Assembly (NCBI RefSeq): GCF_900142465.1
Contig: NZ_FRAX01000024.1
Coordinates: 1-42,284 of the forward strand
Direction: 5' to 3'
Source: Fibrobacter sp. UWH6
GTDB taxonomy: Bacteria > Fibrobacterota > Fibrobacteria > Fibrobacterales > Fibrobacteraceae
DNA length: 42,284 nt
Shown here piece after piece: positions 27,172 through 35,096 of the stretch (its first letter is position 1; each line of letters starts with the position of its first letter). The notes beneath the pieces are model-generated. The model made no database searches. It saw only the letters and a list, made by a program, of their open reading frames with translations, and was not told where the DNA came from. The position numbers and the translations under genes are program-made.

Positions 27172-29058
27172 ATGCCTATCTTATCAGCACAGAACATTCT
27201 TTTGCGTCTTGGCGGAACCGCTCCGCTGTTGGATAACGTTTCCTTTGATGTTGAACCTGGCGACCGCATTTGCTTGGTGGGCCGCAATGGCGAAGGAAAG
27301 TCTACGCTTCTGAAGGTTCTCACTGGCGAGATGGAGTATAACTCCGGCGATATCGTGAAGAAGACTGGCCTTCGGGTCAGCCGCATGATCCAGGAAATTC
27401 CCGCCCACATTGACGGCACTGTCCGCGACATTGTGATGGGGAAGGTTGCGGCAGGCAGTTCCGCCGGCTGGACGGGCGTAAAGGATGGTTCCAACGAAGA
27501 TGGACATCACGATTCTGCAGCAGAGGCGATTCTTGGAAAGACGGGCATCGATGCGGACCTGCCTTACGATAGCTTGAGCGGTGGTCAGAAGCGACGTGTG
27601 CTTTTTGCCCGCGCCGTGGCCGAGGATCCGGATTTGCTTTTGCTGGATGAACCTACCAATCATCTGGACATTCCCGCCATCCAGTGGCTGGAAGGAATCG
27701 TGACCCGCCTGAACTGTGCCGTAATGTTTGTTAGCCATGACCGAGCTTTTGTCCGCCGCGTGGCTACCCGAATTTTTGAACTGGACCGCGGTCGCGTCCG
27801 CAGCTGGAATTTCCCCTACGACAAGTTCGTGCAGTTCCGCGATCAGGCCCTGGCCGAAGAAGAAAAGGCCAACGCCCTTTTCGACAAGCGCCTTGCCGAA
27901 GAAGAAGTCTGGATCCGCAAGGGCATCCAGGCCCGCCGTACCCGTAACGAGGGCCGCGTCCGCGCCTTGATCAAGATGCGTCAGGAACGTGCCGAACGCC
28001 GCGTGCGCACGGGTAACGTGAATATGCAGATTACGGAAGCGGAACGTTCCGGCCGTATGGTGGCCCGCCTCACCGACATCAGTTATGCCTATGCTGACGA
28101 AACGACGGGCGGCGTCTCGCTGCCTCTCATCAAGAATTTTTCTACCGAAGTTTCCCGCGGTGACCGCATCGGCATTGTAGGCCCCAACGGTTCCGGAAAG
28201 ACGACTTTGCTGAAGTTGATTCTTGGGGAACTGCAGCCGGACCAGGGCGAAGTTCGCCTGGGCAGCAATCTTGAAATCGCCTACTTCGACCAGATGCGTA
28301 CCCGCCTCCGCGAAGACAAGAGTCTTATCGAAAACATTGGCGATGGTCAGGCCTACATTACCTTGAACGGCGTCAAGCGCCATGTGCTCAGCTACCTGCA
28401 GGACTTCCTCTTTAGCGCGGATCGTGCCCGCGGTCCCATTAGCGCCTTGAGCGGTGGTGAACGTAATCGCCTGCTTTTGGCCTGCCTCTTTAGCCACCCC
28501 AGCAATGTGCTGGTTCTTGACGAACCTACCAACGACCTGGATATGGAAACCTTGGACTTGCTGGCGGAACTTCTGGCGGAGTACAAGGGAACTGTCCTTA
28601 CCGTGAGCCATGACCGAGCCTTCTTGGATTCCGTGGCCACAGGCATTTTGGCCATCGAAGAAGACGGAAACATTTTCGAGGCCGTGGGCGGTTACAGCGA
28701 TTACGAAGCTAACAAGAAAATCCGTGATAAGGAAGCCGCAGCGGCTGCCCGCGTCGCCGCCGAGAAGGAAGCTTCTCGCAGCTCCGCAGCCAGTAACGCA
28801 AACGGTGGGGAAGGCGTGAGCTCCGCTCCCGCCAAGAAGAAAAAGCGCAGCTATAACGAGGAACGCGAATACAATTCCCTTCCCGAAAAGATCGAGAAGC
28901 TGGAAGCCGAAATCGCGGAACGCCAGGAAGAACTTTGCAAGCCCGAAGTCTGTACCAACGCCTCCCGCATCGTGGAACTGCAGAAGGAAATCACGGAACG
29001 GGAATCGGCCCTGGAAAAAGCCTACGAACGCTATGAGGAACTGGACGCGCTGGGATAG
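27172..29058 (+). CDS. uup: ABC-F ATPase of the Uup type
   Basis: ABC-F proteins are soluble ATPases that act on ribosomes; Uup is also linked to DNA-transposon stability and ribosome assembly. The 628-residue product has two ABC domains: Walker A GRNGEGKST (37-45) with signature LSGGQKRR, and GPNGSGKTT (337-345) with LSGGERNR, plus LLLDEPTNHLD and LVLDEPTNDLD Walker B regions. A linker of charged helix joins them. The C-terminal ~70 residues form a coiled coil (EKIEKLEAEIAERQEEL), the extra domain that distinguishes Uup from other ABC-F types. No Shine-Dalgarno sequence; TATCTT ends seven bases before the ATG. Confidence 0.88.
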   Translation: MPILSAQNILLRLGGTAPLLDNVSFDVEPGDRICLVGRNGEGKSTLLKVLTGEMEYNSGDIVKKTGLRVSRMIQEIPAHIDGTVRDIVMGKVAAGSSAGWTGVKDGSNEDGHHDSAAEAILGKTGIDADLPYDSLSGGQKRRVLFARAVAEDPDLLLLDEPTNHLDIPAIQWLEGIVTRLNCAVMFVSHDRAFVRRVATRIFELDRGRVRSWNFPYDKFVQFRDQALAEEEKANALFDKRLAEEEVWIRKGIQARRTRNEGRVRALIKMRQERAERRVRTGNVNMQITEAERSGRMVARLTDISYAYADETTGGVSLPLIKNFSTEVSRGDRIGIVGPNGSGKTTLLKLILGELQPDQGEVRLGSNLEIAYFDQMRTRLREDKSLIENIGDGQAYITLNGVKRHVLSYLQDFLFSADRARGPISALSGGERNRLLLACLFSHPSNVLVLDEPTNDLDMETLDLLAELLAEYKGTVLTVSHDRAFLDSVATGILAIEEDGNIFEAVGGYSDYEANKKIRDKEAAAAARVAAEKEASRSSAASNANGGEGVSSAPAKKKKRSYNEEREYNSLPEKIEKLEAEIAERQEELCKPEVCTNASRIVELQKEITERESALEKAYERYEELDALG

Positions 29059-29104
29059 GCGGCAGGTTTCAGGCAATAGGCGCGAGCAATGAGCAATGAA
29101 CCGT

Positions 29105-29128
29105 GAGGTCGGCCTGCGGCCTTTTAGG
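29105..29128 (+). repeat. TGC-loop hairpin repeat, unit 1
   Basis: Stem GGCC/GGCC with loop TGC, flanked by GAGGTC on the left and TTTTAGG on the right. The neighbouring unit has the same flanks and loop but a different stem. Confidence 0.7.
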
Positions 29129-29132
29129 TATT

Positions 29133-29157
29133 GGGTCGCACCTGCGGTGCTTTTAGG
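29133..29157 (+). repeat. TGC-loop hairpin repeat, unit 2
   Basis: Stem GCACC/GGTGC with loop TGC, flanked by GGGTC and TTTTAGG. It lies four bases after unit 1. The 13-base hairpin core reappears in reverse orientation at 42073-42085. Confidence 0.7.
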
Positions 29158-29252
29158 CGCTTAGAAATGAATGAGCAATTTCGTTGCTTTGATAACCGGC
29201 GCGAAAATTAGTTACGAATTAAAAAGCCAGGCTCCTCCTGCGCGATTATCAG

Positions 29253-29280
29253 CCTGAAAGGAGCCGCAGGCTCCGCCCTC
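29253..29280 (-). repeat. TGC-loop hairpin repeat, unit 3 (inverted)
   Basis: Read on the minus strand it has GAGGGC, stem GGAGCC/GGCTCC with loop TGC, and TTTCAGG, matching units 1 and 2 in everything but the stem sequence. Confidence 0.65.
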
Positions 29281-29341
29281 ATCCCTGCACTGAAACTTTT
29301 CGTTCCGGTATTAAATTCCCTTTTTTTCATTAAAAATTAGC

Positions 29342-29373
29342 GGTACCCTTATGACGGGATACCATTTTTTTTA
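29342..29373 (+). terminator. Terminator-like hairpin upstream of the adhesin gene
   Basis: GGTA-CCC pairs with GGG-(A)-TACC around a seven-base loop and is followed by eight Ts. It is nearly 290 bases after the uup stop, so it either ends a long uup 3' tail, ends an untranslated transcript, or works as an attenuator of read-through into the adhesin. Confidence 0.5.
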
Positions 29374-29413
29374 GATGTGAAAAATGTTTAACCTTTTGAC
29401 TATCATAAGTATT

Positions 29414-29441
29414 TTGAGTTTTGTAATCTTTTTATTATAAT
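29414..29441 (+). promoter_or_regulatory. Promoter of the adhesin gene
   Basis: TTGAGT (29414-29419), a 16-base spacer and a perfect TATAAT (29436-29441). Expected start of transcription near 29448 gives a leader of about 30 bases that includes AGAGG ahead of the ATG. Confidence 0.55.
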
Positions 29442-29478
29442 TATATGACGTATAGGATTTTGGAAAGAGAGGTCATTT

Positions 29479-32151
29479 ATGATCAAGAAGATTGGAATTT
29501 TGACGGCAGGTCTTTTGGCTGGTTATGCCGCCGCAGCAACTGCTGTCGTTTTTTCGGATGAAGATGGCGTTACTGCCGATAAGCCCTACGCCCAGAGCTA
29601 CATCTACGATTATGGTTCCGGTGCATCCATTGACACAACGAATGTGAATGGTGCCCGTGTTCTGGACTTTACTGCACCCACGACTACCGATGGCAAGTCC
29701 GGTGCCGGTTTCGGTTTTAGCTGGGTCATTGACGCAAGCTACAAGCCCAAGGTGACTTCAATTGCGACTTATAAGGGTGTTTGCCTGGCTTATGAGGCTG
29801 ACGCTCCCTTCCGTGTAGATTTCAAGCAGTCTACCATTACCGATGACAACTATTACGGCATGGAAATGGCTGCCACCAAGGGTTCTTTAAAAAGGTCCTA
29901 CATCGCATTCTCTGCCCTTACCCAGAGCTGGAAGTCTACCAAGACCGTAGCCTGGAATTCCGGATCTCAGCTGGGCGTTCAGTTCAGCTTCAAGGACTCC
30001 CACGCCAAGGCAGCCAAGAGTGGTTCTAACACGGTCACCCTGCATAGTTTTACCTTGGGGGATGAATGCGTCACTGCCGCTCCTAACGTAACCGAAGGTT
30101 TTGCTGGCTATAACGGCGGTTCCATCGACCTTGCCGAAGGCGCCGTTCATACCATGAATATGGCCGAGGTTTTTGAAGATGCCGACGGAGACGATCTGAC
30201 CATTACCGTGAAGATCGTAAGCGAAAACAATTCTGTCAAGCTGGTGGATTCTACCAAGTACGACCAGAATAGCATCATCAAGTTCACGACCACCCCGAAT
30301 CCCGATGGTCCCGCCAAGGTAACTCTGACCGCAACGGATCCCACCAAGAAGACCGCCACCTTCTCCTTCACCATCAATACCGAAGATACGGAAAACCTGC
30401 CGGTGGCCCAGAACATGGAATTCGAGGTCAAGGAAGATTCCTCTTACAAGAGCACTCTCCTCGTGAACAACCTGACCAAGATTTGCTCCGATGCCGATGG
30501 CGATGCTGTTGAATGGGTGCAGCTCAGTGAACCCGAACATGGTGAACTGAAGATTGCTGCCCTGACTGGCATATTCACATATACTCCCGCAGCAAATTTC
30601 TATGGTAAGGATTCCTTCACCTACAAGTGCGTCGAAAAGAATAACACCGACAGGGGAAGTGAAATTGGCGTTGCAACTATTACCGTAACAAACGTGAATG
30701 ATGCTCCGGTGGTTAAGATCCTGACCAAGACTTTCTTGAATGAAGATGGTGATGAAAAATCCTTTGGCGATACCCTGGTAGTCGATGAAGATTTCGATGA
30801 CTTTGTCCTGGTGTTCCCCAAGGAAAACATTTCTATTACGGATGTAGATGGCGATGACGATTATACTGTTACTGGAAAGGCAAGTGGTGTCGTTACCGTG
30901 AGCGTCTCTGCAACAGACGATAATTATCTGATTGATGTGTCGGCGATTAAGGATGCCAACGGTGTTGCCAAGGTTAGCCTCGTGGTTACCGACCCTGCTA
31001 TTTCTATTCCCAATGTGATGTTCTATGTAAAGGTAAATCCTGTTGCCGATGCTCCCATTGCCAAGGGTGATACCTATGAAGTTCTGCAGGGCAAGAACGA
31101 AATTACAGCCAAGAAGGGTGTCCTTGCCAATGATGAGGATCCCGATGGTGATTCTACCTTGATTGCCGTTCTGGATGTTGAACCTTCCGAAGGTACTGTG
31201 GTCCTTGCCGAGGACGGCTCCTTCGTCTACACCACCACCGATGATGATTACGAAGGTCCGGATGCTTTTGCCTATCACATTGAAAACTCCGCAGGTCTTA
31301 AGTCCGAAATGGCTGTTGTCATGCTGGATGTGAAGTACAGGAACAAGTCTCCCATTATGACTGTTGACGCCATTGACACCACAGTGATGGAAGATGCTGC
31401 AGCTATTGTCTATAAGAAGGCTATTGTGACTTCCTGGGCAACGGATGTTGAAAAGGAAGCTTTGACTTACAGCTTTGAAAGCAAAGATGGCAAGACTCTG
31501 GTGAGCTACACTTCTGGCATTTTGACTATTACGCCGGTTCGCAATGCCTTCGGTGAAGCTATTGTGGTCGGTACTGTTACCGATGGTAAGAGCACTCCTA
31601 CTGAATTTAACATCACTGTCAATATCACTCCTGTAGATGATGCTCCGGTGGTTATTTGGAGAGGTTCAGCTACAATTGATGGCAAGAAGTTTGTTGGTGA
31701 AGTTCCCATGGATTCCATCTTCACTGACGTTGATGGTGATGAACTGGGTTACATCATCGGAAGCCATTCGAAGCAGCTGGATGTTGAAATTGTGGATGGC
31801 GTCCTGAAGGTTTCCTTGGCATCCGATACAGTTGAACTGTTCAAGGATGTGGCTTACCGCGTATCCCTTTCCGCTTACGACGCCAACGACACTACTAAGA
31901 CTGTAGGCGTTGTGTTCTACCTGGAAGGTTCTTCTACTACGGGTATTACTCCCGTGGTGGCTTCTGCCAAGTTGAACTGGCAGGGGGCTATTCAGGCTAA
32001 TCGCGGTACCGTCTCCATGATGGATATGCAGGGCCGCGTCATGTGGACCCGCCGTCTGCCGGTAAGCGAATCTGAAGTTCGTGCCGCTGCAGCAACGGTT
32101 CAGGGCCGCAAGATCCTGAAGGTAAATCAGCAGACTTTCACTATCAAGTAA
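29479..32151 (+). CDS. Secreted multi-domain adhesin-like protein with cadherin/Ig-like calcium-type repeats
   Basis: The 890-residue product has a signal peptide (KKIGILTAGLLAGYAAAATA), an N-terminal domain of about 190 residues that looks like a beta-sandwich carbohydrate-binding module, then about six tandem beta-sandwich repeats of roughly 100 residues (about 205-830). The repeats contain acidic loops such as DADGDDL, DADGDAV, DVDGDDD and DPDGDST and the linker NVNDAP/VDDAP, as in cadherin- or VCBS-type domains that bind calcium. A C-terminal ~60-residue domain (SMMDMQGRVMWTRRL) looks like a T9SS-type sorting domain. A role in attachment to plant polysaccharide is inferred; no catalytic domain is evident. 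Confidence 0.75.
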   Translation: MIKKIGILTAGLLAGYAAAATAVVFSDEDGVTADKPYAQSYIYDYGSGASIDTTNVNGARVLDFTAPTTTDGKSGAGFGFSWVIDASYKPKVTSIATYKGVCLAYEADAPFRVDFKQSTITDDNYYGMEMAATKGSLKRSYIAFSALTQSWKSTKTVAWNSGSQLGVQFSFKDSHAKAAKSGSNTVTLHSFTLGDECVTAAPNVTEGFAGYNGGSIDLAEGAVHTMNMAEVFEDADGDDLTITVKIVSENNSVKLVDSTKYDQNSIIKFTTTPNPDGPAKVTLTATDPTKKTATFSFTINTEDTENLPVAQNMEFEVKEDSSYKSTLLVNNLTKICSDADGDAVEWVQLSEPEHGELKIAALTGIFTYTPAANFYGKDSFTYKCVEKNNTDRGSEIGVATITVTNVNDAPVVKILTKTFLNEDGDEKSFGDTLVVDEDFDDFVLVFPKENISITDVDGDDDYTVTGKASGVVTVSVSATDDNYLIDVSAIKDANGVAKVSLVVTDPAISIPNVMFYVKVNPVADAPIAKGDTYEVLQGKNEITAKKGVLANDEDPDGDSTLIAVLDVEPSEGTVVLAEDGSFVYTTTDDDYEGPDAFAYHIENSAGLKSEMAVVMLDVKYRNKSPIMTVDAIDTTVMEDAAAIVYKKAIVTSWATDVEKEALTYSFESKDGKTLVSYTSGILTITPVRNAFGEAIVVGTVTDGKSTPTEFNITVNITPVDDAPVVIWRGSATIDGKKFVGEVPMDSIFTDVDGDELGYIIGSHSKQLDVEIVDGVLKVSLASDTVELFKDVAYRVSLSAYDANDTTKTVGVVFYLEGSSTTGITPVVASAKLNWQGAIQANRGTVSMMDMQGRVMWTRRLPVSESEVRAAAATVQGRKILKVNQQTFTIK

Positions 32152-32184
32152 GGTAGGTACGCTCGCGACGCTCGCTTGAGGTTT

Positions 32185-32216
32185 GAGGTACGCTCGTGCT
32201 TTGCACTCGCTTCAGG
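32185..32216 (+). repeat. Hairpin repeat, unit 4 (TTT loop)
   Basis: Edges GAGG and TTCAGG enclose stem GTGC/GCAC with loop TTT. A degenerate relative (32154-32181) with the same ACGCTCG and CTCGCTT shoulders lies directly upstream. Confidence 0.5.
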
Positions 32217-32219
32217 GGT

Positions 32220-32252
32220 GAGGTCGTTCGCGTTACGCGGCTCACTTTGAGG
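32220..32252 (+). repeat. Hairpin repeat, unit 5 (TTA loop)
   Basis: Edges GAGGTCG and TTTGAGG enclose stem CGCG/CGCG with loop TTA. It begins three bases after unit 4. Confidence 0.5.
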
Positions 32253-32275
32253 TAAGATAATGGTGCCTAACGGCA

Positions 32276-32309
32276 CAAAAAAAGAGACTCCCGAACGGGA
32301 GTCTCTTTT
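32276..32309. terminator. Bidirectional terminator between the adhesin gene and ackA
   Basis: A perfect twelve-base-pair stem AAAGAGACTCCC / GGGAGTCTCTTT with loop GAAC has a T run on the plus strand and an A run (T run on minus) on the other side. It can end both convergent transcripts. Confidence 0.92.
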
Positions 32310-32336
32310 GTATTTCGGGGAAGGTGAGAGAATTTA

Positions 32337-32361
32337 CCTCTAGCGACGCAGTCGCGACCTC
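32337..32361 (-). repeat. TGC-loop hairpin repeat, unit 6
   Basis: On the minus strand: GAGGTC, stem GCGAC/GTCGC with loop TGC, then TAGAGG. Same architecture as units 1-3. Confidence 0.6.
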
Positions 32362-32400
32362 ACCCCTGAGCGCGGAGCCGAAGGCGCAGCGCCCTCACTC

Positions 32401-33579
32401 CTACTTTACCAAGTCTTCGGTATCGAGGGCGATGAGCAGTTCTTCGTTGGTTGCCACCACCATTGCCTTGGGGGTGCCTTCCTTAGAGATGATGTGGCCG
32501 GATTCCTTGCCGCTCTTGTTGTTGCGGTCTTCGTCGATCTGGTAACCGAGAAGGGCAAGGTTTTCCATGACGGTCTTGCGGACCAGCATGCTGTTTTCGC
32601 CGATGCCGCCGGTGAATACCAGGGCGTCGATGCGGGGGAGAGCCATGGCGATGCCGCCGATTTCACGAGCCAGCTTGTAGCAGAAGGTTTCCAGAGCGAT
32701 CTGTGCGCCAACGTGACCTTCGCTTGCAGCCTGGGTCAGGGTGCGCATGTCGTTGCTTAAGCCGGAAAGACCCAGAAGGCCAGATTCCTTGTTTACCATC
32801 TTGTCGAGACGATCGATGTCATAGCCGTACTTCTTGCTGATGTAGAAGAGGATAGCCGGGTCGATGGAACCGGAACGAGTACCCATGATGAGACCGTCCA
32901 GCGGAGTGAAACCCATGGTGGTGTCGGCGCACTTGCCGTTGAGAATGGCGGAGCAGCTGGAACCGTTACCGAGATGTGCGGTAATGAAGCAGCATTCTTC
33001 CGGCTTCTTGCCGAGAATGGCGGCAGCTTCTGCAGTTACGAAACGGTGGCTGGTACCATGGAAACCGTAACGGCGGATAGCGTCGGATTCGTAGAACTTG
33101 TAGGGGATGCCGTAGAGGAAAGCCTTCCTCGGCATGGTCTGATGGAAGGCGGTGTCGAATACGGCCACCTGCTTGTCCTTCAGGTTCGGGAAGAACTTCA
33201 TGGCGCATTCCATACCGGTGGCGTGTGCAGGTTCATGCAACGGTGCGAACAGGACGATGCTGCGGATGTAGTCGATGACGTCCTGGGTCACCTTTTCGGA
33301 CTTGATGTACTTACCGCCGTGCACCACGCGATGGCCGATGGCTTCGATGGTGTCGGTGAGCTTCTGCTCGTCCAGGAATTTCTTCACCTGGTCCACAGCT
33401 TCGGCGTGGGTGGGGCAGTCAAAGTTGAAATCAATCTTGCCTTCCGGGCCCTTTGCCTTGGTGTGGCCGTTAACGCCGATGTTTTCCACAAGGCCGCTGG
33501 CGATGGATTCTTTGGTCTTGGTGTCGATGACAGCGAACTTCACAGAAGAGCTGCCGCAATTAAGAACGAGTACACGCAT
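32401..33579 (-). CDS. ackA: Acetate kinase
   Basis: Acetate kinase converts acetyl phosphate and ADP to acetate and ATP, the energy-conserving end step of acetate fermentation. The 392-residue product shows MRVLVLNCGSSSVKF at the start (family signature with Asn7), RRYGFHGTSHRFV near residue 170, AHLGNGSSCSAI near 205 and VFTGGIGENS near 320. AGAGG precedes the ATG. The usual partner pta is not adjacent. It converges on the adhesin gene. Confidence 0.98.
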   Translation of the reverse strand: MRVLVLNCGSSSVKFAVIDTKTKESIASGLVENIGVNGHTKAKGPEGKIDFNFDCPTHAEAVDQVKKFLDEQKLTDTIEAIGHRVVHGGKYIKSEKVTQDVIDYIRSIVLFAPLHEPAHATGMECAMKFFPNLKDKQVAVFDTAFHQTMPRKAFLYGIPYKFYESDAIRRYGFHGTSHRFVTAEAAAILGKKPEECCFITAHLGNGSSCSAILNGKCADTTMGFTPLDGLIMGTRSGSIDPAILFYISKKYGYDIDRLDKMVNKESGLLGLSGLSNDMRTLTQAASEGHVGAQIALETFCYKLAREIGGIAMALPRIDALVFTGGIGENSMLVRKTVMENLALLGYQIDEDRNNKSGKESGHIISKEGTPKAMVVATNEELLIALDTEDLVK

Positions 33580-33638
33580 TTTTTACCTCTATCTTGGTCA
33601 AATATTCTTCGAAGTAGGAAGTGGGCAAGGCGGTTGGC

Positions 33639-33653
33639 TTCGGCTGCGCCGAA
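33639..33653 (+). repeat. TGC-loop hairpin between ackA and the PAP2 gene, unit 7
   Basis: Stem TTCGGC/GCCGAA with loop TGC. It lacks the GAGG/AGG edges of the other copies. The remaining 160-base divergent gap is AT-rich and shows no gene. Confidence 0.45.
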
Positions 33654-33739
33654 AGTACTCGTGTTGGGCAGGTCCTGCTTCAACGTTAATATGTTAAAAG
33701 TAGGAAATTGAATCAGAAAAAATTTTTAAATTTGGCGCA

Positions 33740-34312
33740 ATGTTTAAGAGAATCCAAAAATTTGACGAAGGCGTATCACTCTATTGGTATTGGAACAATA
33801 GGCATTTTTCCGAAAAGACCAAGAGGTTTCTTCGCTCTTACGTACGCCTGGGTGATGGCTACGTCTGGATTCTTTTTGCCATTGTGCTTTTTATCCATAT
33901 CGGTTGGCGAGCCTTTATTCCTGTAGCTATGGAAGCTGCCATTGTTACGGGCATTTCCCTGGGACTCTACGAACTGATCAAGCTTACGGTGAAGCGTCCC
34001 CGCCCCTTCGTGGTTCTTGATTCTATCAAGCCCCAGGTGCCTCCCATGGACGAATACAGCTTCCCCAGCGGTCATACCATGAACAACTTCGCTGTTGCCA
34101 TGACTATGACTGCCGCCATGCCCTACTATGGCTGGGTGATGCTTCTGTTCCCCATGAGCTGGGGTCTTCTGCGAGTGTACTTTGGCGTTCACTGGTTTAC
34201 CGACATCATTTGCGGCTTCTTGCTGGGTGTCGTCTGCTTTGGTCTGACTCACGGCATCTGGTATTTCCTGTCGCCGGTTCTTGCTGACTTGCTTCCCATG
34301 TTGACTTTCTAA
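33740..34312 (+). CDS. PAP2-family membrane phosphatase
   Basis: PAP2 enzymes remove phosphate from lipid phosphates such as undecaprenyl pyrophosphate or phosphatidic acid on the outer side of the inner membrane. The 190-residue product has several membrane segments and all three motifs: K81-x6-R88-P89, PSGH (109-112) and R145-x5-H151-x3-D155 (Leu replaces the usual Ser before the Arg). The substrate is unknown. No Shine-Dalgarno sequence; TAAATT ends seven bases before the ATG. The TAA stop overlaps the next ATG. Confidence 0.88.
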   Translation: MFKRIQKFDEGVSLYWYWNNRHFSEKTKRFLRSYVRLGDGYVWILFAIVLFIHIGWRAFIPVAMEAAIVTGISLGLYELIKLTVKRPRPFVVLDSIKPQVPPMDEYSFPSGHTMNNFAVAMTMTAAMPYYGWVMLLFPMSWGLLRVYFGVHWFTDIICGFLLGVVCFGLTHGIWYFLSPVLADLLPMLTF

Positions 34313-35028
34313 TGTCATCGATGATTGAATTTGTTAGTGCCGCAGATTTTTTTAAGACTGTTGGAAATGACGAACGTGTGTACTTCCTGGTTCGTCACGG
34401 TGAGCGGGACCATATAAAACCTAACGACCCTGATCATGGCGCCTTTGTCGGTTTGACGGACCGTGGTCGCGAACAAGCCCTTAAACTAGGCAAGTCCATT
34501 GCCGCTTCCTGCACCAGCGGAGTTTCTGCCGATTGCATGTTCTTTAGCAGTCCCGTAGGCCGTTGTATGCAGACCGCCGAATATATCGGCCTTGGTCTTG
34601 GGATAGATGCTCCCGATGTAATGCCGCAGCAACCCCTTGCGGAATTCTTTGTAAAGAATTACGATGCCTACATGGAAACTCACGTGACTGGATTTTACCA
34701 GGGGATTTGTCGTTGGTTGGATGGAACTGCCGCCGATTCCCGCTATGTGGACCCGGCTTATTTCCCCTTGGCAGCCCGCTCCCAGGAGATGGTCCAGTTC
34801 ATGCTTTCTCACGGGAAGGCCCCTATCAATATCTTCTGTTCCCATGATGCCTGGATCGTACCCTGCCTGAATCATTTTTGCGGATTGCAATTCTCTCCCA
34901 GCCGCTGGATGAACTTCCTGACGGGTTTGGCCGTGGTCATCGGTAAGGACCAGGAATCCGGGGATGTTGGTGCCGTGAGACGATTTGTCCCCGTGACCGG
35001 CCTTGATACGGGTTGGATGCTTTTTTAG
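34312..35028 (+). CDS. Histidine phosphatase family protein
   Basis: The 238-residue product carries the family's phosphohistidine motif LVRHGER (residues 26-32), a second conserved arginine in SSPVGRCMQTAEYI, and the late catalytic histidine in IFCSHDAWIVP. The family includes phosphoglycerate mutases, SixA-like protein phosphatases and sugar phosphatases; substrate cannot be decided. No signal peptide is seen, so it is probably cytoplasmic. It overlaps the PAP2 gene by one base and is co-translated with it. Confidence 0.85.
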   Translation: MSSMIEFVSAADFFKTVGNDERVYFLVRHGERDHIKPNDPDHGAFVGLTDRGREQALKLGKSIAASCTSGVSADCMFFSSPVGRCMQTAEYIGLGLGIDAPDVMPQQPLAEFFVKNYDAYMETHVTGFYQGICRWLDGTAADSRYVDPAYFPLAARSQEMVQFMLSHGKAPINIFCSHDAWIVPCLNHFCGLQFSPSRWMNFLTGLAVVIGKDQESGDVGAVRRFVPVTGLDTGWMLF

Positions 35029-35096
35029 ACGTTTCATTGTAAACTTTTTTAAATTTCTTCAAATAAAGTCTGCCTTTTTTGATTACATTCACTACC

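Larger units (their letters stand above)
29059..29478. other. 420-base gene-free gap with hairpin repeats, a terminator-like element and a promoter
   Basis: No credible reading frame is present. From left to right it holds two direct TGC-loop hairpin repeats (29105-29157), a hairpin AGCAA/TTGCT (29175-29189 region), an inverted copy of the repeat (29253-29280), an AT-rich stretch with a terminator-like hairpin (29342-29372), and a promoter and ribosome-binding site for the following adhesin gene. Confidence 0.7.
32152..32400. other. 249-base intergenic gap dense in hairpin repeats
   Basis: Between two convergent genes lie three direct repeat-like units (32154-32181, 32185-32216, 32220-32252), a strong bidirectional terminator (32276-32309) and an inverted repeat unit (32337-32361), followed by a GC-rich palindromic stretch (32370-32396). 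No reading frame is convincing. Confidence 0.65.

Noticed and set aside
27184-29076. Long antisense frame across uup
   Set aside because: Same cause: strong codon bias in the ABC-F gene keeps the opposite frame free of stops. No motifs.
29887-31278. Antisense frame across the adhesin gene
   Set aside because: The plus-strand product has a signal peptide, domain repeats and a promoter; the antisense product has none.
29105-32361. Repeat clusters as a CRISPR array
   Set aside because: Units are short, differ in stem sequence, occur in both orientations and lack equal unique spacers or cas genes.
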